Shown: positions 18,195-27,599 of the stretch, piece by piece
Numbering within the stretch: the stretch's first letter is position 1
How the letters are laid out: every line of letters begins with the position of its first letter
From: Arthrobacter sunyaminii
GTDB lineage: Bacteria > Actinomycetota > Actinomycetes > Actinomycetales > Micrococcaceae
Direction of reading: 5' to 3'
Length of the DNA stretch: 64,000 nucleotides
Assembly (NCBI RefSeq): GCF_018866305.1
Contig: NZ_CP076456.1
Coordinates: 3,850,266-3,914,265, forward strand
Notes under the pieces: model-generated
Seen by the model: the letters and a program-made list of their open reading frames with translations, nothing else
Database searches by the model: none
What the model was told of the DNA's origin: nothing
Position numbers and translations under genes: made by a program

Positions 18195-18280
18195 GGAACT
18201 CCTTGGATACGGCTGGTCGGGGGTGGCACCGTGAGCGGACACGGGGCCGACCGGCAGCACCAATTCTAGTCGGGCGGCGG

Positions 18281-19663
18281 CTAGAAGCCTGAGCCGCCCT
18301 CCACCGCCATGTTGGAGAAGCGGGAGTAATGGCCCTGAAAGCCCACCACGATGGTTTTGGTGGGCCCGTTGCGGTGCTTGGCCACAATGACGTCTGCCTC
18401 GCCGGCACGCGGGGATTCCTTGTCATAGATGTCTTCACGGTGCAGCAGGATGACCATGTCGGCGTCCTGCTCAATGGAGCCGGATTCACGGAGGTCGGAC
18501 ACCATGGGTTTCTTGTCGGTGCGCTGCTCAGAGCCTCGGTTCAGCTGGGAGAGCGCAATCACCGGCACTTCCAACTCCTTGGCCAGCAGTTTCAGCGCAC
18601 GGGAGAACTCCGAAACTTCCTGCTGCCGGGACTCCACCTTTTTGCCCGAGGACATCAGCTGCAGGTAATCCAACACCACCAGCTTGAGATCATGGCGCTG
18701 CTTCAGGCGGCGGCACTTGGCCCGGATCTCCATCAGGGACATGTTCGGGCTGTCATCGATGAACAGCGGGGCGTCATTCATCCGGCCCATGGTGGTGGCG
18801 ATCTTGCCCCACTGCTCGTCCTTGATGGTTCCCTTCCGCAGGTCCTGCAGCCCGATGGTTGCCTCGGCCGAAAGCAGGCGCATCGCAATCTCGTTGCGGC
18901 CCATTTCCAGCGAGAAGAAGACAGTGGTCATGTTGTTCTTGATGGCCGCGGACCTGGCGAAGTCCAGCGCGAACGTGGACTTACCGACAGCCGGACGGGC
19001 GGCAATGACGATCATTTGTCCGGGGTGCAGCCCCTGGGTCAGCTCGTCGAGTTCGTAGAAGCCGGTGGGCACACCGGTCATGCCTTCGCCGCGGTGGCCG
19101 GCCGACTCAATCTCGTCCACCGTTCCTTCGATGATGTCCTTGAGCGGTACGTAGTCCTCGGCCGTGCGGCGCTCAGCCACGGCGTATACCTCGGCCTGGG
19201 CAGCGTTGACGATGTCGTCGACTTCCATGCCGTCGCTGGAGTAGCCCAGTTGGACGATCTTGGTGCCGGCGTCCACGAGCCGGCGGAGGACCGCACGTTC
19301 ACGCACAATCTCCGCGTAGAAACCGGCGTTGGCAGCGGTGGGAACCGACTGGATCAGGGTGTGCAGATACGCGGGCCCGCCGATGCGGCCAATCTCACCG
19401 CGCTTGGTGAGTTCATCCGACACGGTGACGGCGTCCGCGGGCTCGCCGCGGCCGTACAGGTCAATGATGGCTTCGAAAATGGACTCGTGCGCAGGGCGGT
19501 AGAAGTCAATGCCGCGCAGGACCTCAACGACGTCGGCGATGGCGTCCTTGGAGAGCATCATGCCGCCCAGGACCGACTGCTCGGCAACCAGGTCCTGCGG
19601 CGGTGTCCGCGCAAAGTCGGAGCCCGAACTCGATGCCGGTGAGTCAGTATGCGTGAGCGACAC
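18281..19663 (-). CDS. dnaB: Replicative DNA helicase DnaB
   Basis: A 460-residue hexameric helicase that unwinds DNA at the replication fork. The N-terminal domain (about 25-125, PPQDLVAEQSVLGGMML) is followed by the RecA-like ATPase domain with Walker A ARPAVGKST (about 222-230), Walker B VVLDYLQLM and LSQLNRGSE. GTG at 19663 has GGGAAAGGG 7 bases upstream; residues from the longer frame are not DnaB-like. No intein is present and the length is normal. A dense DnaA-box cluster lies 200-460 bases upstream. Confidence 0.96.
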   Translation of the reverse strand: MSLTHTDSPASSSGSDFARTPPQDLVAEQSVLGGMMLSKDAIADVVEVLRGIDFYRPAHESIFEAIIDLYGRGEPADAVTVSDELTKRGEIGRIGGPAYLHTLIQSVPTAANAGFYAEIVRERAVLRRLVDAGTKIVQLGYSSDGMEVDDIVNAAQAEVYAVAERRTAEDYVPLKDIIEGTVDEIESAGHRGEGMTGVPTGFYELDELTQGLHPGQMIVIAARPAVGKSTFALDFARSAAIKNNMTTVFFSLEMGRNEIAMRLLSAEATIGLQDLRKGTIKDEQWGKIATTMGRMNDAPLFIDDSPNMSLMEIRAKCRRLKQRHDLKLVVLDYLQLMSSGKKVESRQQEVSEFSRALKLLAKELEVPVIALSQLNRGSEQRTDKKPMVSDLRESGSIEQDADMVILLHREDIYDKESPRAGEADVIVAKHRNGPTKTIVVGFQGHYSRFSNMAVEGGSGF

Positions 19664-19861
19664 TGTGTAACCCTTTCCCAAGGTACTGCTGTGGTGCGAT
19701 CCCTGCCCGGTGGGCAGCTGCTTCAGGTCTATCCCGCCGCGGTGACACTTTCGTGTGCGGCGGCTGCCGGTCCAACGGCACCGTCCCGGTAAGGGGCTAG
19801 GAGTCGAATAGGAGGGATTCACCCGCAACCGTAGTCCTGAAACCGCCTGCTCCCAAACGAG

Positions 19862-20119
19862 TTATCCACAAGCCTTGTGGACAAGGTGTTCATAACTGGG
19901 CGTGTCTTGTGCACAGGTTGGGTATAAGGGTGTGGATAAACTATTAATTTCTCTCAAAAGATGGCTCTGACATGGGGAAACGTTCATCCACACCTGTGTA
20001 TAGAAGGTATTTTTCGTCAACATTCATCACCTGGTTTCAGGTTGACAGATGATAAAAACAGGCCTATGGGGTGAAGTTATCCCCGGCGGGCAGGCAATTT
20101 TCCACAGCCGATATCCACA
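19862..20119. other. DnaA-box cluster upstream of dnaB
   Basis: Within 258 bases there are perfect or near-perfect DnaA boxes. TTATCCACA lies at 19862-19870 and, on the minus strand, at 19931-19939. TTGTCCACA (the usual actinobacterial box) is on the minus strand at 19876-19884. One-mismatch forms are TTGTGCACA (19907-19915), TCATCCACA (19984-19992), TTTTCCACA (20098-20106) and ATATCCACA (20111-20119). A weaker one is TTATCCCCG (20077-20085). The stretch is A+T-richer than its surroundings. It may control dnaB or titrate DnaA. The 588-base gap between dnaB and rplI holds no gene I can support. Confidence 0.7.
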
Positions 20120-20182
20120 GACACGCCGCGGTGTGGCCGCCCAGGGGTGCACAACGTCCGCTGAGGCTTCCGGGCATGCAAA

Positions 20183-20210
20183 AGCGCCCCCCGCTAACGC
20201 GGAGGGCGCT
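20183..20210 (-). terminator. Terminator of the rpsF-ssb-rpsR-rplI operon
   Basis: The stem AGCGCCCTCCGC / GCGGGGGGCGCT (one mismatch, TTAG loop as read on the minus strand) is followed by TTT. It lies 42 bases after the rplI stop. A second hairpin (ACACGCC/GGCGTGT, 20219-20237) lies between. Confidence 0.8.
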
Positions 20211-20251
20211 GACGCGCTACACGCCCTCAGGGCGTGTTGACGGCCGAATTA

Positions 20252-20701
20252 CTAGCTGGCTACGACGTTGAGGTCGATGACAGCAGCAACGTCGTCGTGC
20301 AGACGAACGTTGGCCTGGAAGGAGCCAACCGACTTGATGTGAGTCGGCAGTTCAACCTTGCGCTTGTCGATGGTGCCGAGACCGGCAGCCTCAACAGCAG
20401 CAGCAACGTCGGCGGGCTTGACCGTGCCGAAGAGGCGTCCGGACTCGCCGGCCTTGACGGTCAGGGTGACCGGCTTGGCGGAGAGTGCAGCAGCCTGCTT
20501 CTGAGCATCTTCCAGGGAAGCGTGCTCGCGGGCAGCGCGGGCAGCCTTGATGGACTCAACCTGCTTCTCGCCACCCTTGGTCCAGGTCAGAGCGAAGCCA
20601 CGGGGCAGCAGGAAGTTACGTGCGTAACCGTCCTTTACCTCGATGACGTCGCCGGCAGCGCCGAGACCGGTTACTTCGTGGGTCAGAATGAGCTTTGCCA
20701 T
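20252..20701 (-). CDS. rplI: 50S ribosomal protein bL9
   Basis: A 149-residue protein of usual length. The N-terminal domain ([31 protein letters not shown] in part) carries the highly conserved L9 signature that binds 23S rRNA, and a long helix leads to the C-terminal domain. It is the last gene of the S6-Ssb-S18-L9 operon, 18 bases after rpsR, with AGGAAAGGAA upstream of its ATG. Confidence 0.97.
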   Translation of the reverse strand: MAKLILTHEVTGLGAAGDVIEVKDGYARNFLLPRGFALTWTKGGEKQVESIKAARAAREHASLEDAQKQAAALSAKPVTLTVKAGESGRLFGTVKPADVAAAVEAAGLGTIDKRKVELPTHIKSVGSFQANVRLHDDVAAVIDLNVVAS

Positions 20702-20719
20702 GTGTTTAGGTTCCTTTCC

Positions 20720-20959
20720 TTAGCCGCGGCCAGCGCCGGAGTACGGCAGGAGAGCAACTTCACGGGCATTCTTGATTGCCTGTGCAATTTTGCGCTGTTC
20801 CTGCACGGTTACGCCAGTTACGCGACGGGCGCGGATCTTTCCGCGGTCGGAAATGAACTTGCGCAGCAATGCTACGTCCTTGTAGTCGATGACAGTGATG
20901 TCAGCGGCCTTCAAGGGATTGGACTTTGGTTTGGGCTTGCGAAGTTCAGCCTTAGCCAT
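20720..20959 (-). CDS. rpsR: 30S ribosomal protein bS18
   Basis: A 79-residue small-subunit protein that binds as a pair with S6. Conserved core: [19 protein letters not shown], then RARRVTGV and [19 protein letters not shown]. It has none of the N-terminal Cys residues that mark zinc-binding S18 forms. It is 147 bases downstream of ssb, and that gap holds three hairpins. Confidence 0.97.
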   Translation of the reverse strand: MAKAELRKPKPKSNPLKAADITVIDYKDVALLRKFISDRGKIRARRVTGVTVQEQRKIAQAIKNAREVALLPYSGAGRG

Positions 20960-20985
20960 CGTGGAGCTCCTTATGTCTGGTGGAG

Positions 20986-21051
20986 CCCGTGGATCATTCC
21001 ACGGGATGGGCTCGACGGCGAATGCCGTCTGAGGTTGCGCCCGAAGGCGCA
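20986..21051 (-). other. Three consecutive hairpins between ssb and rpsR
   Basis: The 147-base gap contains CCCGTGG/CCACGGG (20986-21005), GACGGC/GCCGTC with a GAAT loop (21014-21029) and GCGCC/GGCGC with a CGAA loop (about 21038-21051). They may be attenuator, processing or stability elements that set different expression of ssb and the ribosomal proteins. Confidence 0.4.
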
Positions 21052-21106
21052 GGGGTGAAGTGCTGCACGCTTACCGCGAGGCAAACGTGCCGCTCCTCGG
21101 TTGAGA

Positions 21107-21676
21107 TTAGAAGGGAGGATCGTTGGAATCCGGTCCGTTGCCCCAGCCGCCGGCGTTTCCGCCGCCTGCAGGAGCACCCCAGGGATCGTCAGCCGGCGCA
21201 GCCTGTGGCTGCTGCTGGCCGCCGCCCCATGCGGGGTTGGAATTGCCGCCGAAGCCGCTGTTTCCGGAGTTTCCGCTGTTGCCGCCAAAGCCGCCGCCAC
21301 CGCCGCCGGAGCGCTGGGTGCGGGTAACCTTCGCGGAAGCGTACCGAAGCGAGGGGCCGATCTCGTCGACCTCAAGCTCCATTACGGTGCGCTTTTCGCC
21401 TTCTTTGGTTTCATACGAACGCGACTTCAGGCGGCCCTGGCAAACAACACGCGTCCCCTTGGTCAGGGATTCGGCCACGTTCTCAGCAGCTTCGCGCCAC
21501 ACAGATGCCCGGAGGAACAGCGTTTCGCCGTCCTTCCAGTCATTTGACGTGCGGTCGAAGGTCCGCGGAGTCGAGGCAATGGTGAAGTTGGCCACTGCCG
21601 AACCTGACGGCGTGAACCGGAGTTCCGGATCATTCGTTAGGTTGCCGACGACGGTAATAGTTGTCTCGCCTGCCAT
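21107..21676 (-). CDS. ssb: Single-stranded DNA-binding protein
   Basis: A 189-residue protein. The OB-fold (about 1-110) starts [19 protein letters not shown] and includes [15 protein letters not shown] and [13 protein letters not shown] Gly/Asn/Gln-rich flexible linker leads to the acidic tip SNDPPF, which recruits replication and repair partners. It binds tetramerically to single-stranded DNA. Its place between rpsF and rpsR is the usual bacterial arrangement. Confidence 0.96.
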   Translation of the reverse strand: MAGETTITVVGNLTNDPELRFTPSGSAVANFTIASTPRTFDRTSNDWKDGETLFLRASVWREAAENVAESLTKGTRVVCQGRLKSRSYETKEGEKRTVMELEVDEIGPSLRYASAKVTRTQRSGGGGGGFGGNSGNSGNSGFGGNSNPAWGGGQQQPQAAPADDPWGAPAGGGNAGGWGNGPDSNDPPF

Positions 21677-21709
21677 GTTGCCTCCTGATATCGGTTTGGT
21701 TTGCAGAAA

Positions 21710-22063
21710 TTACTCTGCGGAAACCTTTGCAGCTTCAGCCTTAGCGGCCTTCTTGGCATCCTTCTTCGAGATCTTCTGCTCTTCCGGGCGGATGATCTTG
21801 GTGCGCATGATGGTCTCGTTCAGGCTCAGCTGGCGATCCAGTTCAGCAGCAGCTGCAGGCGTCGCGGTGAAGTTAACCACTGCGTAGATGCCTTCAGTCT
21901 TCTTCTGGATTTCGTAGGCGAGGCGGCGACGGCCCCAGATGTCGACCTTGTCGATGGTTCCACCATCGTTGCGGACAACATTGAGGAACTTGTCGAGCGA
22001 AGGCTCGACTGTACGCTCTTCTACCTCGGGGTCGATGATAACCATCAGTTCATAAGCACGCAT
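21710..22063 (-). CDS. rpsF: 30S ribosomal protein bS6
   Basis: A 117-residue protein ([18 protein letters not shown]...) with an Ala/Lys-rich C-terminal tail. The first gene of the operon. ATG at 22063 is chosen over in-frame GTG at 22075 because the perfect AAAGGAGGT directly abuts that GTG and sits 11 bases from the ATG. The 5' region (22064-22268) holds TAGACT (minus strand 22201-22206) as a possible -10. It could also contain the S6:S18 autoregulatory leader, which I could not confirm. Confidence 0.95.
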   Translation of the reverse strand: MRAYELMVIIDPEVEERTVEPSLDKFLNVVRNDGGTIDKVDIWGRRRLAYEIQKKTEGIYAVVNFTATPAAAAELDRQLSLNETIMRTKIIRPEEQKISKKDAKKAAKAEAAKVSAE

Positions 22064-22268
22064 TTGTGAACCCACCTCCTTTGGGCTATACGGTCACGGC
22101 ATTTCCGTAACAGGAGGTTCTTTTGCGTTGTCGTCCCGCCGGGCCTGGGTGACCAGGGGGCAGGAAAAGCGTCGGCAAGGCCGACAGCACAGACTTAGCT
22201 AGTCTACCGGACGGCGGCAGGTGTTTCTGACGCCGCGCACCCGGAGCCGGCATCTGCGCCGGTTGGCG

Positions 22269-23543
22269 TCAGCGGATAAAGAACACTTCACTCACCCGTG
22301 AAAGGTAGAAGGGATCCTGCACACCGGCCATCTCCCGGGCCGAATGCATGGACAGCAGCGGAATACCGACGTCGACGGTACGGATCCCCAGACGGGTGGC
22401 AGTCAGCGGCCCGATGGTGGACCCGCAGGGCATCGAGTTATGGGAAACGAACTCCTGGTAGGGAATTCCGGCGTCCCGGCATAGCCGGGCCCAGCGGGCG
22501 GCACCGGGAGCATCTGTGGTGTAGCGCTGGTTGGCGTTGATTTTGAGCAGCGGACCGCCGTTGAGCACGGGATGGTTGGCCGGATCATGGCGCTCGGCAT
22601 AGTTGGGATGCACGGCGTGGCCGGCATCCGCGGAGATACAGAACGACGCCGCGAAAGCCTGCTGCCGCTCCGCCTCCGACGCGCCCAGCCCGGCCGTAAT
22701 CCGGTTCAGCACATCTTCCAGGAAGGGGCCTGCAGCACCGGACCGGCTCCCGCTGCCCACCTCCTCGTGGTCGAAAGCAGCCAGCACGGCGATGGAGCCG
22801 TCCGTCTTGTTCTCCGCGGCGGCAATCAGCGCCGCCAAACCGGCATGGACCGAGGACAGGTTATCCAGCCGTCCTGAGGCGAAGAACTCGTTCTCGGCGC
22901 CAAAGGTCCGCGGCTCCTGGGTGTCTGCGGCCACGATGTCGTAGCCGCCGATCTCCTCCGGCGCCAGGCCTGCTTTCGCGGCCAAAAGGCCCACCAAGTC
23001 TGCGGCGGAGGGGTCCCCCAGGCCCCAGACCGGGTTCATATGCTGCTGCTTATCCAGCTTCAGGCCCTCATTTACGGCGCGGTCCAGATGGATGGCCAGC
23101 TGTGGAAAACGCATCAGCGGTCCGGTTTCCACCAGCCGCTCCTCGCCGTCGAAGGTGACCAGACGCCCGGCGAGCTGGAGTTCGCGGTCCAGCCAGGAAT
23201 TCAGCAGCGGTCCCCCGTACACCTCCACGCCGGCCTGCAGCCACCCCAGCCGTCCGGTGGTGGGGCGGGGCTTGAGCTTGAAGGACGGCGAATCAGTGTG
23301 GGTGCCCAGGATCGAGAATCCCGTTCCGGGTCCGGCTCCTTCCGGAACGATCCAGGCGATCAGGGCACCGTCCCGCACCACGAGGTACTTCCCGGGCCCG
23401 GCCGGCCAGGACCGGTCCTCGCCGAGTTCGGTGAACCCGGCAGCCGCGAGGCGGCGCGCGCCCTCACGGGCCGCATGGAAGCTGGAGGGGGAGGCGCTGA
23501 CAAAAGCGCCAAGGTCATGAATGTGATCCAATGCATCAGGCAT
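22269..23543 (-). CDS. M18 family metallo-aminopeptidase
   Basis: A 424-residue cytoplasmic zinc aminopeptidase that trims acidic or neutral N-terminal residues from peptides. Metal and catalytic motifs are GTHTDSP, DNLSSVHAGL, DHEEVGSGSRSGA and the downstream HAVHPNY and SHNSMPCGST. ATG at 23543 (MPDALDHIHDLGAFV) begins the conserved region; the frame to 23657 is only an extension. It is a single gene, divergent from nothing close, and upstream of the rpsF leader. Confidence 0.9.
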   Translation of the reverse strand: MPDALDHIHDLGAFVSASPSSFHAAREGARRLAAAGFTELGEDRSWPAGPGKYLVVRDGALIAWIVPEGAGPGTGFSILGTHTDSPSFKLKPRPTTGRLGWLQAGVEVYGGPLLNSWLDRELQLAGRLVTFDGEERLVETGPLMRFPQLAIHLDRAVNEGLKLDKQQHMNPVWGLGDPSAADLVGLLAAKAGLAPEEIGGYDIVAADTQEPRTFGAENEFFASGRLDNLSSVHAGLAALIAAAENKTDGSIAVLAAFDHEEVGSGSRSGAAGPFLEDVLNRITAGLGASEAERQQAFAASFCISADAGHAVHPNYAERHDPANHPVLNGGPLLKINANQRYTTDAPGAARWARLCRDAGIPYQEFVSHNSMPCGSTIGPLTATRLGIRTVDVGIPLLSMHSAREMAGVQDPFYLSRVSEVFFIR

Positions 23544-23722
23544 ACTCCGATTCAACCAGAGCCTGCTCCGCGCGCGTAATGGCTGCCCGAAACCGTGGAC
23601 TGCCAACTTGTTAAACACAAAAACTCCCCGCTGTGGAGGAGTTTGAGTGCCCGGCAACGGGGATCCGGGGAAAGAGGCTGCGGCCGTTCTTCCGCATCCT
23701 CCGTCCCCGAAGAATTCAGTCC

Positions 23723-24601
23723 CTAGACGTCGCGGCGTTTGGCCACGAGCAGGGAGATGATCAACAGCGCCACAGCCCAGGCCGCCATAACCAGGCCGCC
23801 TTCGAGGGCGGTGAGCTGCCCGGCTTCATCAGCTGGAATCAGGAGCATCCGGTCCCCGGCGTTGGTGGGGAGGAAGCGGGCGGCGTCAGGGATCCAGTCG
23901 GCCAGCCCCTGAATGAGGTTCACGATGATCACGGGGAAGACGAAGAACAAGCCAATGGCCGTCACCACGCCGCCGGCAGTGTTGCGCAGGAGCGTGCCGA
24001 TCCCCATGGAGATCACTGCGATGAACGCCAAATAGGTTCCGGTGTTCAGGATGGAGCGCAGCACCCCGTCGGCAGCCAGGTCGAACTCCAGATTTTCCGC
24101 GGCGAGGATTGGCTGGGCCAGGAAATAGGAGATGAATGCCGCGCCGGCACCCAGGACAAAGGCGATGAGGGCAATCACAAGGTTCTTGGCCAGCAGGGCA
24201 GGAATGCGGGTGGGAACGGCCACCATGGTGGACCGGATCATGCCGGTGCCCCACTCAGAGGCGATCAGGACAACCGCCAGTGAGGCAATCAGCAGTTGGC
24301 CGAAGATGTAGCCGCTGGCCGGTGCCATCAGCGCCTGCTCCCGGAGCATGTCCATGCCTCCACCCATCTGGGCCTGCATTTCCGGAGAAGCGTCCGCCAT
24401 GAACCCAACGGACACTGCTAACTGCCAGGCATAAAGGGCGCTGAGTCCCACCATGACGACGAGCGTGATGCCCAGGAGGATCACGGTGGAGGGCACGGTG
24501 GTGACCTTGATCCACTCCGAGCGCAGGATGCGCCCGAAACTCAGGCCCGAGCCGTCCCGGCTTCGAGCCGGAGCAGGTGTTGGTGCTGTTTGGATGCTCA
24601 T
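23723..24601 (-). CDS. ABC-2 type transporter permease (copy 1)
   Basis: A 292-residue protein with six predicted membrane segments. The N-terminal stretch LRSEWIKVTTVPSTVILLG is typical of ABC-2 permeases. It starts 2 bases after the stop of its ATPase partner. Similar to the permease at 25759-26610 (shared GTGMIRSTMVAVPTR), so the two pairs are paralogues. Substrate unknown; drug, antimicrobial or lipid export is common for this group. Confidence 0.85.
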   Translation of the reverse strand: MSIQTAPTPAPARSRDGSGLSFGRILRSEWIKVTTVPSTVILLGITLVVMVGLSALYAWQLAVSVGFMADASPEMQAQMGGGMDMLREQALMAPASGYIFGQLLIASLAVVLIASEWGTGMIRSTMVAVPTRIPALLAKNLVIALIAFVLGAGAAFISYFLAQPILAAENLEFDLAADGVLRSILNTGTYLAFIAVISMGIGTLLRNTAGGVVTAIGLFFVFPVIIVNLIQGLADWIPDAARFLPTNAGDRMLLIPADEAGQLTALEGGLVMAAWAVALLIISLLVAKRRDV

Positions 24602-24603
24602 GC

Positions 24604-25572
24604 TTACTTTCCTCCGCCGCTGATCAAAGTGGCTTCGGCTGCGGGGGCCTGTGCCTCTGGCTGCTCGATGGCCTGTGACTGGTATTCGACCTGGTCCCGG
24701 GTCAGTTCCATGTACGCCTCTTCGAGGGAGGACTGGCGGGGTGTCAGTTCATAGATCAGGATCTGCCGGGCCAGGGCGGCCTCGGCGATGCTGCGCGGAT
24801 CCCGGCCGGTAATCTCCAGGAGGTCCGGTTCCAGCTGCGTGAACGTGGTTTCACGGTTCTCTAGTTCACGGCGCAGTTCTTCCGGCTGGTCTGTGCGCAC
24901 CAGCGTGCGGATCTTGTCCTGCCCGGCAATGATCTCGGTAATCGGTGCATCGGCAATGATCCGGCCGCGCCCGATCACGATCAGGTGATCCGCGGTGACG
25001 GCCATTTCGCTCATCAGGTGCGAGGAAAGGAACACCGTGCGTCCCTCAGAAGCCAGCCCCTTGGCCAGGTTGCGGACCCACAGGACCCCCTCCGGATCCA
25101 GTCCGTTGACCGGCTCGTCGAAGATCAGGGTCTGGGGGTCGCCCAGCAGTGCGACGGCGATGCCCAGCCGCTGCCCCATGCCCAGCGAGAAGCCGCCCAC
25201 CCGCCTCTTTGCCACCGGACCCAGCCCGGTCAGTTCAATGACTTCGTTGACCCGCTTGTTGGAGATGCCGTGGGTGGCAGCCAGGGCGCGCAGGTGGTTG
25301 TACGCAGAGCGCTTGGTGTGGACGGCCTTCGCATCCAGCAGGGCCCCCACCTCATGCAGGGGCGCCTTGTGCTGCTTGTAGGGCTTGCCGTTGACGGTGA
25401 CGGCACCGCCGGTGGGACGGTCCAGTCCCACGATCATGCGCATGGTGGTTGACTTGCCGGCGCCGTTCGGGCCGAGAAAGCCGGTGACTTTGCCCGGCTG
25501 GACGGTAAATGAAACGTTGTCCACGGCGGTTTTGGCACCGTAGCGTTTCGAGAGGCCGAGTGCCTCAATCAT
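24604..25572 (-). CDS. ABC transporter ATP-binding protein (copy 1)
   Basis: A 322-residue ATPase with Walker A GPNGAGKSTT, signature FSLGMGQRLGIA (replacing the canonical LSGGQ), Walker B LIFDEPVNGLDPEG and the switch His in FLSSHLMSEM. Powers export by the adjacent ABC-2 permease. ATG at 25572 (MIEALGLSKRYG) is preferred; the longer frame has no domain sequence. The variant signature is shared with its paralogue at 26607-27554. Confidence 0.88.
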   Translation of the reverse strand: MIEALGLSKRYGAKTAVDNVSFTVQPGKVTGFLGPNGAGKSTTMRMIVGLDRPTGGAVTVNGKPYKQHKAPLHEVGALLDAKAVHTKRSAYNHLRALAATHGISNKRVNEVIELTGLGPVAKRRVGGFSLGMGQRLGIAVALLGDPQTLIFDEPVNGLDPEGVLWVRNLAKGLASEGRTVFLSSHLMSEMAVTADHLIVIGRGRIIADAPITEIIAGQDKIRTLVRTDQPEELRRELENRETTFTQLEPDLLEITGRDPRSIAEAALARQILIYELTPRQSSLEEAYMELTRDQVEYQSQAIEQPEAQAPAAEATLISGGGK

Positions 25573-25758
25573 GGTGATCCTCACATTGGGCGGAAATACA
25601 TTGGGCGGAAGAAAATCTTGGGGGGCTTCCCCCACCCTAGAGGAGCGGACGGCAGCCCGCACCGTCCTAGAGGATGATTTCGGTGCTTTTCCGGGTCCCC
25701 CCGGAGGATGACTCAGGGAAGACCCTGAGTCCGTTCAGGCGCCCGCCCCTGGTCCCGC

Positions 25759-26610
25759 TTAGACGTCCCGTTTCTTGAGAACGACGACGGCGGCGGCGAG
25801 CAGCACCACGGCCCAGCCGGCAAGAATGAGGCCGCCTTCCGCCTGGTTGAACGCATCCGGCTGGACCCGTGTGGCTACCAGCGCGGCAGAGGCGCTGCTG
25901 GGCAGGAAGCGCTCGGCGTCTTCCACCCAGTCCGCAAGGCCGGAGAGCAGTCCGGTGATAATCGGCAGGACAAAAAGTGCTCCGACGAGGGTCACCACTC
26001 CCCCGGCCGTATTGCGGAGCAGGGCACCGATGGCCACGCCCATGACGGCGATCAGGGCCAGCACCGTGCCGGTGTTGATGATGGACGGCAACACCCCTTC
26101 AGCATCCAGCCCAAAATCCAGGTCGGAACCGGACAGTATCGGCTGGGCCACCAGATAGGTGGTGAACGCCGCCAGGACACCAAGAACGAAGGAAATGACA
26201 GCGATCACGAGGGTCTTGGCCAGCAGTGCGGGGGTGCGGGTGGGCACGGCCACCATGGTGGAGCGGATCATGCCCGTGGTGTATTCGGATCCGATCAGCA
26301 CCACGGCCAGCGCGGCGATCAGCAGCTGGCCGAAGGGCAGCCCCGATGCCGGGATGTCATAGGCCAGGCTCTGCGCTGAGGTGCCGAATCCTTCGGGAGG
26401 GCCGGCCACCGGGTCATTCACCAGCTGAACCGTTCCCCAGGCGACCAGGGCGCCCAGCCCAACCATCACCGCGAAGCTCACCGCCAGCAGGATAACGGTG
26501 GAGGGGACCGTGGCGGTCTTGATCAGCTCGGAATGCAGCACCCGGGCGAAAGTGACACGGCCGGCGGCGGAACTCCGGGGCCCCCGTGCGGCCGCTGCTG
26601 CTGTGCTCAT
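25759..26610 (-). CDS. ABC-2 type transporter permease (copy 2)
   Basis: A 283-residue, six-helix permease closely resembling copy 1 in order and motifs (LHSELIKTATVPSTVILLA; EYTTGMIRSTMVAVPTR). Its start overlaps the stop of its ATPase by 4 bases (ATGA), so the pair is translationally coupled. It probably arose by tandem duplication with the neighbouring pair. Confidence 0.85.
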   Translation of the reverse strand: MSTAAAAARGPRSSAAGRVTFARVLHSELIKTATVPSTVILLAVSFAVMVGLGALVAWGTVQLVNDPVAGPPEGFGTSAQSLAYDIPASGLPFGQLLIAALAVVLIGSEYTTGMIRSTMVAVPTRTPALLAKTLVIAVISFVLGVLAAFTTYLVAQPILSGSDLDFGLDAEGVLPSIINTGTVLALIAVMGVAIGALLRNTAGGVVTLVGALFVLPIITGLLSGLADWVEDAERFLPSSASAALVATRVQPDAFNQAEGGLILAGWAVVLLAAAVVVLKKRDV

Positions 26611-27554
26611 GATTGTTGTCCTTCTCCGGCCGGCAGATAGGGGGCGGTCCTCTGCTGTGACTGGTACTCAACCTCGCCGCCGGTCAGCTCCATGTAGGCG
26701 TCCTCCAGGGAGACCTGCTGCGGGGTGAGCTCGGTGATGAGGATCCCCCGGGAAAACGCCGTTTCAGCGATGCTGCGGGTGCTCAGACCAAGGATCTCCA
26801 ACTGATCCGCCTCCTGTCTGCGCACTTCCACTCCCGGCGAGCCGAGGGCGGCGGCCAGGGCACCTGTGTCGTCCGTGCGCACCAGGACACGCTCCTGCTT
26901 GCTGCCGGCGATTACCTCGTCGATGGGAGCATCGGCCAGGATCCGGCCGCGGCCAATCACTATCAAATGGTCGGCGGTCACCGCCATCTCGCTCATCAGG
27001 TGGGAGGAGATGAAGACGGTGCGGCCTTCGGCTGCCAGTCCCCGGACCAGGAAGCGCACCCATTTCACGCCTTCCGGGTCCAGTCCGTTAACCGGCTCAT
27101 CCAGGATCAGGGTTTGCGGGTCCCCCAGCAGTGCCGCTGCCAGACCCAGCCGCTGTCCCATGCCCAGCGAGTACCCGCCGACCCTTTTCCGCGCCGCGGA
27201 TCCGAGGCCCGTGAGCTCGATGACTTCGTTGACGCGGGCCGCGGAAATGCCTTCGGTGGCGGCCATGGCCCGCAGATGGTTGTAGGCGGTGCGTTTGGGA
27301 TGTGCTGCCTTAGCCTCCAGCAGGGAGCCCACCTCATGGAGCGGAGACCGGTGCCCGGCGTACGGTTTTCCGTTGACGGTCACGGTGCCGGCGGTGGGAT
27401 GGTCCAATCCGACGATCATCCTCATGGTGGTTGATTTTCCGGCACCGTTCGGCCCAAGGAATCCGGTGACCTTGCCCGGCGGAACCGAAAAGGTAATGCC
27501 GTCGACGGCGGTTTTGTCGCCAAAGCGCTTGGTGAGTTCGCGTGCCTCGATCAT
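26607..27554 (-). CDS. ABC transporter ATP-binding protein (copy 2)
   Basis: A 315-residue ATPase with Walker A GPNGAGKSTT, signature YSLGMGQRLGLA, Walker B LILDEPVNGLDPEG and SSHLMSEM. Nearly the same layout as copy 1, including the C-terminal segment that ends in MELT...VEYQSQ. It would form an exporter with the permease at 25759-26610. It is preceded by the DrrB-like permease gene, only 45 bases away, so all three pairs could lie on one transcript. Confidence 0.88.
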   Translation of the reverse strand: MIEARELTKRFGDKTAVDGITFSVPPGKVTGFLGPNGAGKSTTMRMIVGLDHPTAGTVTVNGKPYAGHRSPLHEVGSLLEAKAAHPKRTAYNHLRAMAATEGISAARVNEVIELTGLGSAARKRVGGYSLGMGQRLGLAAALLGDPQTLILDEPVNGLDPEGVKWVRFLVRGLAAEGRTVFISSHLMSEMAVTADHLIVIGRGRILADAPIDEVIAGSKQERVLVRTDDTGALAAALGSPGVEVRRQEADQLEILGLSTRSIAETAFSRGILITELTPQQVSLEDAYMELTGGEVEYQSQQRTAPYLPAGEGQQS

Positions 27555-27599
27555 GGTGTGTCCTCACACTTGGTGTTTCCATCTTGCAGCCTGGGGTTC

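Noticed and set aside
19862..20119. DnaA-box cluster interpreted as the main oriC
   Set aside because: The rpmH-to-parB gene order and the parS cluster place oriC just beyond the right end of the window. The cluster is reported as a secondary DnaA-binding locus instead.
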